Notes under the pieces: model-generated | Told to the model about the DNA's origin: nothing | Databases searched by the model: none | What the model saw: only the letters and a program-made list of their open reading frames with translations | Part shown: positions 36,857 through 46,220 of the stretch, in pieces | How the letters are laid out: each line of letters begins with the position of its first letter | How positions within the stretch are numbered: the first letter of the stretch is position 1 | Program-made: the position numbers and the translations under genes | NCBI GenBank assembly: GCA_016708785.1 | Contig: JADJFC010000005.1 | Coordinates: 62,001-126,000 of the forward strand | Source: Bacteroidota bacterium | GTDB lineage: Bacteria > Bacteroidota > Bacteroidia > AKYH767-A > 2013-40CM-41-45 | Direction of reading: 5' to 3' | DNA length: 64,000 nt

Positions 36857-37975
36857 ATGAAGTCAAAATTGATATGGTTGGTAGTTTGTCTTTTTGCAGC
36901 GACAAGTTCGTTTGCAAATGAGGAAGCGGTGACGGTGGGAGCAGAAAAATTCGATGCCGGAAAAACGATTGTAGATCACATTTCAGATTCACACGATTGG
37001 CATATCATGGGAGAAGGCGAACATTCAGTTTCTGTTCCTCTTCCTGTGATCGTTTATAATAAAGAACGTGGTGTTTCAATGTTTATGTCGAGCCGTTTTG
37101 AGCATGGACATAAAACTTACGGAGGATATCGTATTCACGAAAATCATATCGAAGCTGTAAATGAAATGGAAGAAACAGATGCTCATACAGCAACTGTAAA
37201 CGAAGAGTTGACAGCAGCCACTTACGATGTTTCGATTACAAAAAATGTTTTAGCTCTTCTGGTAAGCGTTGTTATAATGTTATTCATTTTCCTTTCGGTT
37301 GCAAAATCGTATGCTAAAAGAAAAGGAATGGCGCCAAAAGGAATGCAGTCGTTGATCGAAGTACTTGTTGTCTTCGTTCGTGATGAGATCGCAAAACCAT
37401 CTATCGGTAAAAAGTATGAGCGCTTCATGCCATATCTTCTTACCGTTTTCTTTTTTATCTGGATCAATAACTTGCTTGGACTTATTCCAATCATGCCATT
37501 CGGAGCAAACGTTACAGGAAATATTGCTGTGACAATGACGCTTGCCATTATCACTTTCCTGATCACAACCTTCTCTGCAAACAGACACTACTGGAGACAC
37601 ATCTTTGCAATGCCGGGCGTACCGGTTGGCGTATTGGTGTTGTTGACTCCCATCGAATTGCTTGGTGTTATCTTACGTCCATTCGTATTGATGATTCGAC
37701 TTTTCGCAAACATAACAGCAGGACATATCATTGCCTTATCTTTCTTCTCGCTTATTTTCATCTTCGGTGAAATGAGTACAGGATTAGGATTCGGAGTATC
37801 TATAGTATCGGTAGCTTTCGTAGTATTCATGTCAGTTCTTGAATTACTGGTAGCATTTTTACAGGCATTCGTTTTCACACTTCTTTCAGCGATCTATTTC
37901 GGTGCTGCAGTAGAAGAGCATGATCACGACCACCATGGTGAAGATGCTCATGTAGAAGAAGCCGCAATCGTTTGA
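36857..37975 (+). CDS. atpB: F0F1 ATP synthase subunit a
   Basis: A 372-residue subunit a from ATG 36857. It has the long N-terminal extension and signal-like segment typical of Bacteroidota (LIWLVVCLFAATSSFANEEA) before the five-to-six-helix core. The essential arginine is in LMIRLFANITAGH (Arg281), with His290 where E. coli has Glu219, a common variant. The C-terminus is histidine-rich (EEHDHDHHGEDAHVEE). It forms the proton half-channels against the c-ring. It is the first gene of the operon atpB-E-F-H-A-G. A GTG three codons upstream is rejected. Confidence 0.95.
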   Translation: MKSKLIWLVVCLFAATSSFANEEAVTVGAEKFDAGKTIVDHISDSHDWHIMGEGEHSVSVPLPVIVYNKERGVSMFMSSRFEHGHKTYGGYRIHENHIEAVNEMEETDAHTATVNEELTAATYDVSITKNVLALLVSVVIMLFIFLSVAKSYAKRKGMAPKGMQSLIEVLVVFVRDEIAKPSIGKKYERFMPYLLTVFFFIWINNLLGLIPIMPFGANVTGNIAVTMTLAIITFLITTFSANRHYWRHIFAMPGVPVGVLVLLTPIELLGVILRPFVLMIRLFANITAGHIIALSFFSLIFIFGEMSTGLGFGVSIVSVAFVVFMSVLELLVAFLQAFVFTLLSAIYFGAAVEEHDHDHHGEDAHVEEAAIV

Positions 37976-38004
37976 ATTAGTTAAACCCTTAAATAATAAT
38001 TACT

Positions 38005-38259
38005 ATGTTATCTTCAATTCTTCTTGAAGCAGGAAATCTCGGATTAGGTTACGGAGTTGCTGCATTAGGTGCTGGTCTTGCCGCTCTTGGAGCAGGTGTA
38101 GGTATCGGCCGTATCGGTGGTTCTGCTCTAGAATCAATCGCACGTCAGCCTGAAGCTAGTGGCGACATTCGCGCGAACATGATCCTTACTGCTGCCCTTG
38201 TAGAAGGTGCTGCCTTCTTCGCAATGGTAGTAGGTCTTCTTGTTACATTCAAGGCGTAA
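38005..38259 (+). CDS. atpE: F0F1 ATP synthase subunit c
   Basis: An 84-residue hairpin of two membrane helices. The glycine-rich first helix is GVAALGAGLAALGAGVGIG, the polar loop is ARQPEASG (family RQPE), and the proton-carrying Glu67 is in ALVEGAAFF. Residues Glu67 and Ala/Gly neighbours give no sign of the Na+ ligand set, so protons are the likely ion. It is followed eight bases later by an intrinsic terminator, which should raise its expression over the distal genes. Confidence 0.96.
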   Translation: MLSSILLEAGNLGLGYGVAALGAGLAALGAGVGIGRIGGSALESIARQPEASGDIRANMILTAALVEGAAFFAMVVGLLVTFKA

Positions 38260-38266
38260 AGAAATT

Positions 38267-38301
38267 GAGCGGTTCAACGGTTGGTTGAGCCGCTCTTTTT
38301 T
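38267..38301 (+). terminator. intrinsic terminator inside the atp operon, after atpE
   Basis: GAGCGGTTCAAC (38267-38278) pairs with GTTGAGCCGCTC (38284-38295) with one G-U pair and a five-base loop, followed at once by T6. It begins eight bases after the atpE stop. Confidence 0.75.
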
Positions 38302-38305
38302 AATT

Positions 38306-38342
38306 ATTTCATTCAAATTCAAAAACTAAATTTGAATGAAAT
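38306..38342. repeat. second hairpin between atpE and atpF
   Basis: ATTTCATTCAAATT (38306-38319) pairs perfectly with AATTTGAATGAAAT (38329-38342) around a nine-base loop. Being AT-rich with no T-tract, it may be an RNA-processing or stability element. Confidence 0.5.
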
Positions 38343-38435
38343 ATCCGGAAGGGATCTTTTAGGGATTCAGTAAAAAAGTCTCTATAAATCAATTGACGAA
38401 ATAGTAAAAACAGAAAAAGAAAAAATTCATTTACA

Positions 38436-38930
38436 ATGGAATTAATAAAACCACAATTCGGACTAATATTTTGGATGGCAATTTCCTTCCTGGTATTAAT
38501 TTTCTTATTGGCAAAATTCGCTTTCCCGATCATTCTGAAGTCACTGAAAGAGCGTGAAGATTCGATTACCAATGCATTGAACAGCGCAGAAAAAGCAAAG
38601 AAAGAAATGGCAGCGTTACAAGCTGACAATGAAAAGTTGCTTGTTCAGGCAAGAGCAGAACGTGATACGATGCTGAAAGAAGCACGCGACACTAAAGATG
38701 CAATTGTAGCTGAAGCAAAAAACAAAGCACAAGCGGAGGCAAATAAAATTCTTGCCACTACTCGTGAGACCATCAATACAGAAAAAAATGCAGCCATCAC
38801 TGAATTGAAAAATCAGGTTGCTGCTATGTCAATTGAAATTGCTGAAAAGATCCTTCGTCAGGAACTTAGTAACGACGAGAAACAAAAAGCTTTGATGGAT
38901 AATCTGATGAAAGACATTTCCCTGAACTAA
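38436..38930 (+). CDS. atpF: F0F1 ATP synthase subunit b
   Basis: A 164-residue subunit b. One N-terminal membrane helix (IFWMAISFLVLIFLLAKFAF) leads into a long charged coiled coil rich in KAKKEMAALQAD and EARDTKDAIVAEAKNKAQAE, ending near KILRQELSN. It dimerises as the peripheral stalk linking subunit a to alpha and delta. The start at 38436 follows a 176-base gap after atpE that contains a terminator and a second hairpin. Confidence 0.95.
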   Translation: MELIKPQFGLIFWMAISFLVLIFLLAKFAFPIILKSLKEREDSITNALNSAEKAKKEMAALQADNEKLLVQARAERDTMLKEARDTKDAIVAEAKNKAQAEANKILATTRETINTEKNAAITELKNQVAAMSIEIAEKILRQELSNDEKQKALMDNLMKDISLN

Positions 38931-38969
38931 TCAGTGAAAAATTATTCATCAATTAAGAAGTAAATACAA

Positions 38970-39575
38970 ATGGTAGATATACAAGTTGCAAAAAGATACG
39001 CTAAATCGGTACTCGAACTTTCGAAAGAAAACGGGTCTGTTGATGCTGTAAGCGACGATATGAAATTATTCATTTCGGTTTGCGAACAAAATCATGATTT
39101 GGTGTTAATGCTATTGAATCCCATCATTGCCACCGATAAAAAGATGAATGTTTTAAGAAGCATTTTCGAAGGCAAGGTGAATAAACTGACGATCTCTTTC
39201 TTTGAGATCGTAACAAGAAAAGGTCGTGAGAAATATCTTGTTCAGATCGCAAAAGAATTCGTTTCCAAATACAAGCAGTTGAAAAATATCCAGACTGCTG
39301 AGATCACTTCAGCAATTGGACTTGACGATAAACTCCGCAAACAGGTGTACGATATCATTCGTAACAGTACAAATTCAGAAGTTGAATTGATCGAGAAAAT
39401 TGACAGTAAACTGATTGGCGGATTTATCTTGAGAATGGACGATAAGCAATACGATGCTTCTATTTCTTCAGAACTTCGTAAACTTACGCAGGCATTCTCT
39501 TCGAATCCTTATGTAAGAAAGAATTTAGTAGAAGCAGTTTACAATTATAACAGAACAAAAATAAAATCTAAATAA
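38970..39575 (+). CDS. atpH: F0F1 ATP synthase subunit delta
   Basis: A 201-residue delta (OSCP-like) subunit, slightly longer than E. coli's. The N-terminal helical bundle starts VAKRYAKSVLELSKENG. The conserved C-terminal signature is VELIEKIDSKLIGGFILRMDDKQYDASI. It caps the alpha subunits and holds the peripheral stalk. It lies 39 bases after atpF and two bases before atpA. Confidence 0.94.
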   Translation: MVDIQVAKRYAKSVLELSKENGSVDAVSDDMKLFISVCEQNHDLVLMLLNPIIATDKKMNVLRSIFEGKVNKLTISFFEIVTRKGREKYLVQIAKEFVSKYKQLKNIQTAEITSAIGLDDKLRKQVYDIIRNSTNSEVELIEKIDSKLIGGFILRMDDKQYDASISSELRKLTQAFSSNPYVRKNLVEAVYNYNRTKIKSK

Positions 39576-39576
39576 A

Positions 39577-41157
39577 ATGGCAGAAGTAAGACCCGATGAA
39601 GTATCAGCCATATTGCGTCAGCAATTGGCAGGGTTCAAAACAGAAAAAGAACTCGAAGAAGTAGGAACTGTATTACAAGTGGGTGATGGTATTGCCCGTA
39701 TCTACGGTTTAACTCGTGTTCAGTCAGGTGAATTGATCGAATTCGAAAACGGCCTTCAAGGAATCGTATTGAATCTTGAAGAAGATAACGTAGGTGCCGT
39801 ATTACTTGGTGTTTCATCAGATATCAAAGAAGGTGATATCGTGAAGCGTACAGGAAAGATCGGTTCTATTCACGTAGGTGAAGGAATGCTTGGTCGTGTT
39901 GTCGATACGTTGGGAAATCCAATCGATGGTAAAGGACCGATCACGGGTGAAACTTACGAAATGCCAATCGAGCGTAAAGCTCCGGGAGTAATCTTCCGTC
40001 AGCCGGTTACTGAACCACTTCAAACAGGTATCAAAGCGATCGATGCAATGATTCCAATTGGTCGCGGACAACGTGAGTTGATCATTGGTGACCGTCAGAC
40101 AGGTAAAACTGCTGTGGCAATCGATACGATCATCAACCAAAAAGAGTTTTACGAAAAAGGGCAACCTGTTTTCTGTATATATGTAGCTGTTGGACAAAAA
40201 GGGTCAACGATTGCACAAATTGTAAAGACGCTTACAGAAGCTGGTGCAATGCCATATACTGTAATCGTTGCTGCTCCGGCATCAACTCCTGCGCCAATGC
40301 AATTTTTCGCGCCTATGTCAGGTGCTGCAATCGGAGAATTTTTCCGTGATACAGGTCGTCCTGCATTGATCGTTTATGATGATCTTTCAAAACAGGCAGT
40401 TGCTTACCGTGAGGTATCACTTCTACTTCGTCGTCCTCCGGGTCGTGAAGCATATCCCGGTGATGTATTCTATCTTCACTCTCGTCTTCTTGAGAGAGCT
40501 GCGAAAATCATCAACTCAGATGCAATTGCAAAAACAATGAACGATCTTCCTGATTCGATCAAGCATCTTGTAAAAGGTGGCGGGTCATTGACTGCACTTC
40601 CGATCATCGAAACTCAAGCGGGTGACGTATCAGCATACATTCCAACGAATGTGATCTCGATCACTGACGGACAGATCTTCCTTGAGGCAAACTTATTCAA
40701 TGCAGGTGTTCGTCCTGCCATTAACGTAGGTATCTCTGTATCTCGTGTAGGTGGTAATGCGCAGATCAAATCGATGAAGAAAATTGCCGGAACGTTGAAG
40801 TTAGATCAGGCTCAGTATCGTGAGTTAGAGGCGTTCTCTAAATTCGGTTCTGATCTTGATGCCTCTACAAAAGCTACTATCGATAAAGGATCACGTAACG
40901 TGGAGATCCTTAAACAAGGACAGTACTCTCCTCTAACAGTTGAGAAACAAGTAGCCATTATTTATTGTGGAACAAAAGGGTTGTTGCGTGATGTTCCTGT
41001 ATCGAGAGTAAGAGAATTTGAGACAGAATTCCTTGGACTTCTTGATGCTCAACATCGTCCTACATTGGATGCGATCCGCGGCGGTGCAATCGACGATAAA
41101 GTGACTAGCGTACTTGAGAAAGTAGCTTCTGAGTTAACACCAAAATATAAATCATAA
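39577..41157 (+). CDS. atpA: F0F1 ATP synthase subunit alpha
   Basis: A 526-residue alpha subunit with the Walker A loop GDRQTGKT at residues 171-178, the arginine-finger segment VSVSRVGGNAQIK (ISVSRVGG) and the family signature PAINVGISVSRVGG. The N-terminal crown sequence DGIARIYGLTRVQSGE is intact. Length and composition are normal, with no frame errors despite its size. It binds nucleotide non-catalytically and pairs with beta. atpD and atpC (beta, epsilon) are not in this operon or window, as in many Bacteroidota. Confidence 0.97.
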   Translation: MAEVRPDEVSAILRQQLAGFKTEKELEEVGTVLQVGDGIARIYGLTRVQSGELIEFENGLQGIVLNLEEDNVGAVLLGVSSDIKEGDIVKRTGKIGSIHVGEGMLGRVVDTLGNPIDGKGPITGETYEMPIERKAPGVIFRQPVTEPLQTGIKAIDAMIPIGRGQRELIIGDRQTGKTAVAIDTIINQKEFYEKGQPVFCIYVAVGQKGSTIAQIVKTLTEAGAMPYTVIVAAPASTPAPMQFFAPMSGAAIGEFFRDTGRPALIVYDDLSKQAVAYREVSLLLRRPPGREAYPGDVFYLHSRLLERAAKIINSDAIAKTMNDLPDSIKHLVKGGGSLTALPIIETQAGDVSAYIPTNVISITDGQIFLEANLFNAGVRPAINVGISVSRVGGNAQIKSMKKIAGTLKLDQAQYRELEAFSKFGSDLDASTKATIDKGSRNVEILKQGQYSPLTVEKQVAIIYCGTKGLLRDVPVSRVREFETEFLGLLDAQHRPTLDAIRGGAIDDKVTSVLEKVASELTPKYKS

Positions 41158-41164
41158 TTCTTTT

Positions 41165-41180
41165 CTCCGCCACGGCGGAG
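41165..41180. other. tight hairpin between atpA and atpG
   Basis: CTCCGCCACGGCGGAG is a seven-base GC-rich stem with a two-base loop, eight bases after the atpA stop and 20 bases before atpG. It has no T-tract. It could slow or process the message. Confidence 0.5.
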
Positions 41181-41199
41181 GATTGAAAAAGGAATAAGC

Positions 41200-42080
41200 A
41201 TGGCAAATTTAAAAGAGGTACGGAGCCGCATTACTTCAGTAATTTCTACACAGCAAATTACGAAGGCAATGAAAATGGTAAGTGCTGCAAAGCTACGCAG
41301 GGCACAGGATGCAATCACAATGATGCGTCCGTATGCATCAAAACTTCGTGAGATCATGTCGAATATTTCCGGTTCACTTGATTCAAGTGTTGGCGGACAA
41401 TATTCAGTAGTTCGTCCGGTGAATAAAGTATTGATCATTGCAGTAAGTTCGAATCGCGGATTGTGCGGAGCGTTCAATGCAAATATCAATCGTACGATCA
41501 GCCGAATGATCCGCGAAAATTATGCTACTCAAGCGCAGTCAGGAAATGTAAAGGTCATGAGTATCGGAAAAAAATCCGGGGACTTTTTGCAAAGATGGGG
41601 AATGTGAATGGTGGTAATCACAACGAAATTTATGCAAACCTGACATTCGAAGCAGTTTCAAAAGTTGCTGAAGGTGTAATGCAAAGCTTTGCATTAGGGG
41701 AATTTGATAAGGTCGAAGTGGTATATAATCAATTCAAAAATGCTGCTGTTCAAAATGTTATGGTAGAGCAAGTTTTGCCAATTATTCCACCAACTGCTGC
41801 AAAAGATAGTAAGGCTGCAAATGATTATATTTTTGAACCGGGAAAGAAGAATTAGTGTTACAATTAATTCCCAAAGTCCATCAAAGTTCAGTTGTATAAG
41901 GCCGTACTTGATTCAAATGCTTCAGAGCACGGAGCGCGAATGACGGCCATGAGTAAAGCAACAGATAATGCCGGCGATCTTCTGAAAGAACTAAGGTTAT
42001 CATATAATAAAGCCCGACAAGCTGCGATCACAGGAGAAATTCTTGAAATCGTTGCCGGTGCGGAAGCTCTTAACGGATAA
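41200..42080 (+). CDS. atpG: F0F1 ATP synthase subunit gamma, three frame errors
   Basis: The gamma subunit (about 293 residues when repaired) is split over several frames. The N-terminal coiled coil (ITKAMKMVSAAKLRRAQDA) and SSNRGLCGAFNAN are intact. One missing G in the G4 run at 41597-41600 restores LQRWGNVNGGNHNEIY. One missing A at 41843-41845 restores EPGKEELVLQLIPK. One extra A at 41873-41875 restores IPKSIKVQLYKAVLDSNASEH. The C-terminal helix ends EILEIVAGAEALNG. Gamma is the rotor shaft and is essential to the enzyme, so three real lesions are implausible; these are consensus errors. It is the last gene of the operon. Confidence 0.92.
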
Positions 42081-42085
42081 AATTT

Positions 42086-42159
42086 AAGCCAAAAGAAAAA
42101 AGAAAAAAGCCAAAAATAGCGTTTGCCGTTTTTGGCTTTTTTCTTTTTTCTTTTGGCTT
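42086..42159 (+). terminator. long-stem terminator of the atp operon
   Basis: AAGCCAAAAGAAAAAAGAAA and the bases after it (from 42086, about 31 bases in all) pair almost perfectly with a matching arm ending TTTTGGCTT at 42159. The arms are purine/pyrimidine-biased and the loop is about 12 bases. It lies six bases after the atpG stop. Confidence 0.75.
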
Positions 42160-42213
42160 ATAAAGTTGTATCATTGTTTCGCAAAACAAATTCATACTAA
42201 CCTCCAGCCCTAA

Positions 42214-42779
42214 ATGGAATTGAATTTAAGAGATATTCTCACTGTTTCAACCATACTTTTCGCTGTCATCGACATCGTTGGGTCTATTCCTGTTTTGCTT
42301 CAGGTAAAGTCGAAGGTTGGGTATATCAAAGCCGAACAGGCCACTTTCGTTTCATTTTTGATCATGATTCTCTTTCTTTTCCTTGGAGAAAGCATCCTCA
42401 AATTTCTGGGGGTCGACGTAAAGTCATTTGCCATTGCAGGATCCTTGGTCATCTTTTTCTGGCTATTGAAATGATCCTTGGCATCCGTTTATACAGAGAT
42501 GAAATTCCGGAAACCGCAAGTATCGTTCCCATAGCCTTTCCGTTAATTGCCGGGACTGGAACCATGACGACCTTGCTTTCATTAAGAGCTGCTTACGATT
42601 CAATTACCATAATATCAGGCATTTTCATCAATTTAGTGCTTGTTTACATAGTTTTACGGAATCTCTACCGCCTGGAAAAATTTCTGGGGACGGCAGGAAT
42701 CAGTATTCTCCGAAAAGTCTTCGGAATCATATTACTGGCAATTTCTGTAAAGTTATTTAGGACAAACGTTGGATTATGA
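42214..42779 (+). CDS. MarC-family integral membrane protein, one frameshift
   Basis: One MarC/UPF0056 protein of about 188 residues in two frames. The first ends VIFFWLLK at a stop; the second begins MILGIRLYRDE. Adding one T at 42460 (CTGGC to CTTGGC) gives VIFFLAIEMILGIRLY, the standard MarC core. The six-helix topology starts with TVSTILFAVIDIVGSIPVLL and ends GIILLAISVKLF. MarC proteins are inner-membrane proteins of unsettled function; the old antibiotic-resistance name is not supported. The lesion is probably a sequencing error. Confidence 0.82.
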
Positions 42780-42801
42780 GTGTTAATAAGGGTTTCCGCC
42801 C

Positions 42802-42831
42802 TTGAAATATGAAAAATAAGTTCTACATTTG
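42802..42831 (+). promoter_or_regulatory. promoter of the CUB/PKD secreted protein gene
   Basis: TTG (42802-42804), 19-base spacer, TACATTTG (42824-42831) fits the Bacteroidota consensus, with 28 bases to the ATG. Confidence 0.5.
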
Positions 42832-42859
42832 AAATATCATCCAAATTACTCATACTGCT

Positions 42860-45800
42860 ATGAAAAAACTACTACTTAATGTTTTAGTTGTATTTGCTTT
42901 ATTGATCGCAGGACACACAGGTGTCTTCGCACAAGGGGTATACAACATTTCCACTACATCTACTACAGATACAAGCGGGACACTCTATGATTCCGGAGGT
43001 CCTACCGGCGATTACGTGGACAATGAAGATTTTGAATTTCTAATTCAACCATCTTGTGCTACAAGTATCACACTAAACATTACTGCTTTCGAATCAGAAT
43101 CAAGTTTCGATTATTTATATGTTTACGATGGTACAACAACTAGCGGTACATTGTTAGTTACAGCAAACGGACAAACACTTCCTTCGCCTAGTACAGTAAC
43201 AGCTACTTCCGGAGCAATGTTGGTTGTTTGGCACTCTGATGTTTCAGTTACTTATCCGGGTTTTGAATGTAACTGGTCTTCAGTAATTGCACCAAGTGTT
43301 GCACCTGATGCAGGTTTTATAATTGGAAATTCAAATCCACCACTTGGTGTGAATGTCGCTTTTACAGATACATCTGTAGGTGGTCCAACAGCATGGTTAT
43401 GGGATTTCGGTGACGGTGATACTGCTCGCAGTCAAAACCCACTGCATACATTTGCAGCACCGGGAACCTATACAATTACATTGGTTGCATTTACATGTAA
43501 CGAATCAGATACAATGATTCAAACATTGACTGTTCAGGGTCCACCTGAGATCAGTGTTGCACAAACAGGTTTTAGTATCAGCGCGGCATGCGGTGATTCA
43601 GTTGCATTCCCTCTTGACATAAGTAATATAGCAGGTGGTGAATTGGTTTATACTGTTGATGGTTCCAACGTAGGAGCGATCAAAGTTTTAGCAATGACGT
43701 ATGGTGCCGATCTATTTGCTGAATATCCAAGTATGATCAATGCGATCAATCAGTATTTTACTGCATATACATTAACGACTACTGCAACAACTAATCCTGG
43801 AACATTAAATAGTTTGTTGATTGGACAAAATGTTCTTTTGATCCCTGAACAGGAAACAGGTGTTCCTTCTACGTGGACAGCAATGGCACCGGTAATTCAG
43901 CAATTCTTAAATAATGGCGGGTCAGTAATTTTTATTGGTTCTTATTCATCAGAATCAGATTGCATGTTCAATACCGGAGTTTTCTCAGGAACATATGCAC
44001 AGGACGAATTCACAACGTTTACAAATGTGACTGTTGATGATCCCGGACATCCATTAGTTGCCGGCATAGGAGTAACTTCTTTCAGTCCTCCAAGCGCTAC
44101 CTTCTCTATGAATCTTACAAACACTGACAGAGTTCAGGTTGTTTCAGCAGGTGGCAGAGATGTAGTTTCTTACCGTTACTACGGTTCAGGAAAAGCGATC
44201 TTCATTGCATTCGATTATTTCTCACCATCAGTAGAAAGCTCACAAATAATTGCAAATGCAATTCAGTGGGGTGGAGAAAATGCTCTTCCTTCATGGATCT
44301 CTGTTGCTCCAACGACTGATACAGTTGGTGCCGGAAATACTTCAAATGCAGTTGTTACTTTCCAAACAACAGGATTACCTACAGGAACATACTATGCTAA
44401 CCTTGGAGTTGCAAGTAATGACCCTGTAACACCAATCGTACTCCTTCCTTGTACACTTACAGTTTCAGGTTTCCCAATTGTTGGGTTATCAGAAATTTGT
44501 TTGAACTATGATAGCGTAATGCAAAACACTTCTGTTAGAGATACATTCCAGGTCATCAACAATGGTTGCGATACATTATTCGTTTCTTCAATCACTTCAA
44601 ATTCTCCTGAATTTGTAGTTACTTCCGGTGTTTCATATTTACTGCCGGGTGGTTATGCTGATGTAGTTATCACTTTCAGCAGCGGAACAGTTGGTTCATT
44701 TACAGGAACAATTTCTATCCAGAATAATGATATTGATACTTCTGTTTGTTTAACCGCTTCTGCATTCCCTGCACCGGTCTTGGTTACATCAACTAATAGT
44801 ATAACTCAGGCACTCCGTGCTTGTGGAACAACTGATTCATTGGTCGTTTGGTTGTATAACACGGGTGGAAGTAATCTTACTTACAACTTAGGCAATTTAG
44901 CAGCTTGGGTAACAGCAAATCCAACTTCAGGTGTAATTAACGTCGGCGATTCAGTTGGAATCACTTTAGTTTTCTCTAGCGGAACATTAGCAGGTGGTAA
45001 CCAGACTTCAAGTCTTATTATCAACACAAATGATCCATTGAATCTTACTAAATCCATTCCATTGACTTTAGCTGTAGATTTCAATCCTTGTATGGATTAT
45101 ACATTTACATCAAATACATGTAATGGTTCATCTGTATTTGCTACTACGCAGATCAACACTCCTGATACATATCATTGGGATTTTGGTGATGGCGATACTT
45201 CAAACGTTCAGAACCCTACACATTATTTCCCTGCAAACGGAACATACACTGTAACACTTATTGCATGTAATGCAGCAGGTTGTGATACAGTTGTTCAGTC
45301 ATTAAGTGCAGTGATCACTGGTCCACGTGCTACAACATGTTATCCTGCTACATTAGCATATTGCTGTGGTATCGGAGTAACAAACTTTACATTTGGTATT
45401 TCAGGTGGTCCACAGATCAACAACAACTCTAATGATGCAGTTGATGGTTATGTAGACTACACATGTTCACCACCAAATACATTCCTTACTAACTACCCTT
45501 ATAACATTTCTGTAAGCACAGGATTCACATATGCGGAACGCGTAAAGATCTGGTTAGATTTGAATGATGACGGAACATTAGATCCTGTAACGGAATTGAT
45601 TTTCTCAGATTCAGCATTAACAACTCACACAGGAACATATTCTATTCCTGATGTAGGAACAGTGTTAGGATCACCATTGCGTATGCGCGTTGCTACTGAT
45701 TACGTAGGAAATCCATCTCCGACTCCATGTCTTGATCTTCAATTCGGACAGATCGAAGATTACTCGATCTTCGTATCATTCTACGATGGTATCGAACAAT

Positions 45801-46060
45801 TCAATCGCGAGATCGGATTCTCAGTATATCCTAACCCATACGATCAGTCTGCAAGCATTGAATACAATCTGAAGAACACTTCAAAAGTTTCAGTTGAAGT
45901 GTACAACATGATGGGTTCAATCGTTCACAGCTTTGCAGCAGGCGAAGTTCAGTCTGCAGGTAAACACACATACAACTTCTCAGGAAATGCTTCCGGAGTA
46001 TACTATGTGAAAGTTACAGCTGATGGAAAAACAGCAGTACAGAAAATTGTGAAGATGTAA
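42860..46060 (+). CDS. large secreted CUB/PKD/GEVED protein with T9SS sorting domain
   Basis: A 1066-residue secreted protein with signal peptide (VLVVFALLIAGHTGVFAQ). Domains in order: a CUB-like domain (about 30-130, SFDYLYVYDGTTTSGTLLV); a PKD domain (about 150-225, WDFGDGDTARSQNPLHTF); a middle region ending in HYDIN/ASPM-like repeats of about 110 residues; a second PKD domain (WDFGDGDTSNVQNPTHYF); a GEVED-type domain (RVKIWLDLNDDGTLDPVTEL); and a T9SS type A sorting domain (FSVYPNPYDQSASIEYN to AVQKIVKM). It carries no visible catalytic site, so it is probably an adhesin or surface-matrix protein. It has its own promoter and terminator, a single-gene unit. Confidence 0.85.
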   Translation: MKKLLLNVLVVFALLIAGHTGVFAQGVYNISTTSTTDTSGTLYDSGGPTGDYVDNEDFEFLIQPSCATSITLNITAFESESSFDYLYVYDGTTTSGTLLVTANGQTLPSPSTVTATSGAMLVVWHSDVSVTYPGFECNWSSVIAPSVAPDAGFIIGNSNPPLGVNVAFTDTSVGGPTAWLWDFGDGDTARSQNPLHTFAAPGTYTITLVAFTCNESDTMIQTLTVQGPPEISVAQTGFSISAACGDSVAFPLDISNIAGGELVYTVDGSNVGAIKVLAMTYGADLFAEYPSMINAINQYFTAYTLTTTATTNPGTLNSLLIGQNVLLIPEQETGVPSTWTAMAPVIQQFLNNGGSVIFIGSYSSESDCMFNTGVFSGTYAQDEFTTFTNVTVDDPGHPLVAGIGVTSFSPPSATFSMNLTNTDRVQVVSAGGRDVVSYRYYGSGKAIFIAFDYFSPSVESSQIIANAIQWGGENALPSWISVAPTTDTVGAGNTSNAVVTFQTTGLPTGTYYANLGVASNDPVTPIVLLPCTLTVSGFPIVGLSEICLNYDSVMQNTSVRDTFQVINNGCDTLFVSSITSNSPEFVVTSGVSYLLPGGYADVVITFSSGTVGSFTGTISIQNNDIDTSVCLTASAFPAPVLVTSTNSITQALRACGTTDSLVVWLYNTGGSNLTYNLGNLAAWVTANPTSGVINVGDSVGITLVFSSGTLAGGNQTSSLIINTNDPLNLTKSIPLTLAVDFNPCMDYTFTSNTCNGSSVFATTQINTPDTYHWDFGDGDTSNVQNPTHYFPANGTYTVTLIACNAAGCDTVVQSLSAVITGPRATTCYPATLAYCCGIGVTNFTFGISGGPQINNNSNDAVDGYVDYTCSPPNTFLTNYPYNISVSTGFTYAERVKIWLDLNDDGTLDPVTELIFSDSALTTHTGTYSIPDVGTVLGSPLRMRVATDYVGNPSPTPCLDLQFGQIEDYSIFVSFYDGIEQFNREIGFSVYPNPYDQSASIEYNLKNTSKVSVEVYNMMGSIVHSFAAGEVQSAGKHTYNFSGNASGVYYVKVTADGKTAVQKIVKM

Positions 46061-46073
46061 TTTTATCTTCTCG

Positions 46074-46121
46074 TTATAATAGAAAAGGCCTCTCGGAAAC
46101 GTGAGGCCTTTTCTATTATAA
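46074..46121 (+). terminator. terminator of the CUB/PKD protein gene
   Basis: TTATAATAGAAAAGGCCTC (46074-46092) pairs perfectly with GAGGCCTTTTCTATTATAA (46103-46121), a 19-base stem with a ten-base loop. It begins 13 bases after the stop. Confidence 0.75.
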
Positions 46122-46144
46122 CTTATTACTAATTTACGATTAAC

Positions 46145-46211
46145 GAATAATTGCCACAAATACACGAATAATTGCCAAGAATTATTATTCGTGCATTCGT
46201 GGCAATTATTC
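46145..46211 (-). repeat. ATTCGTGGCAATTATT inverted repeat
   Basis: Sequence from 46145 (GAATAATTGCCAC, then CACGAATAAT) pairs with ATTATTCGTGCATTCGTGGC ending near 46211. It lies directly after the stop of the DUF421 gene and may be its terminator. Confidence 0.5.
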
Positions 46212-46220
46212 ATTTAGTGG

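Noticed and set aside
41463..42080. Separate small genes downstream of a short atpG
   Set aside because: They are consecutive pieces of the gamma subunit in shifted frames.
42214..42779. Antibiotic-resistance function for the MarC protein
   Set aside because: The old link of MarC to multiple antibiotic resistance is not supported for the family, and nothing here suggests it.
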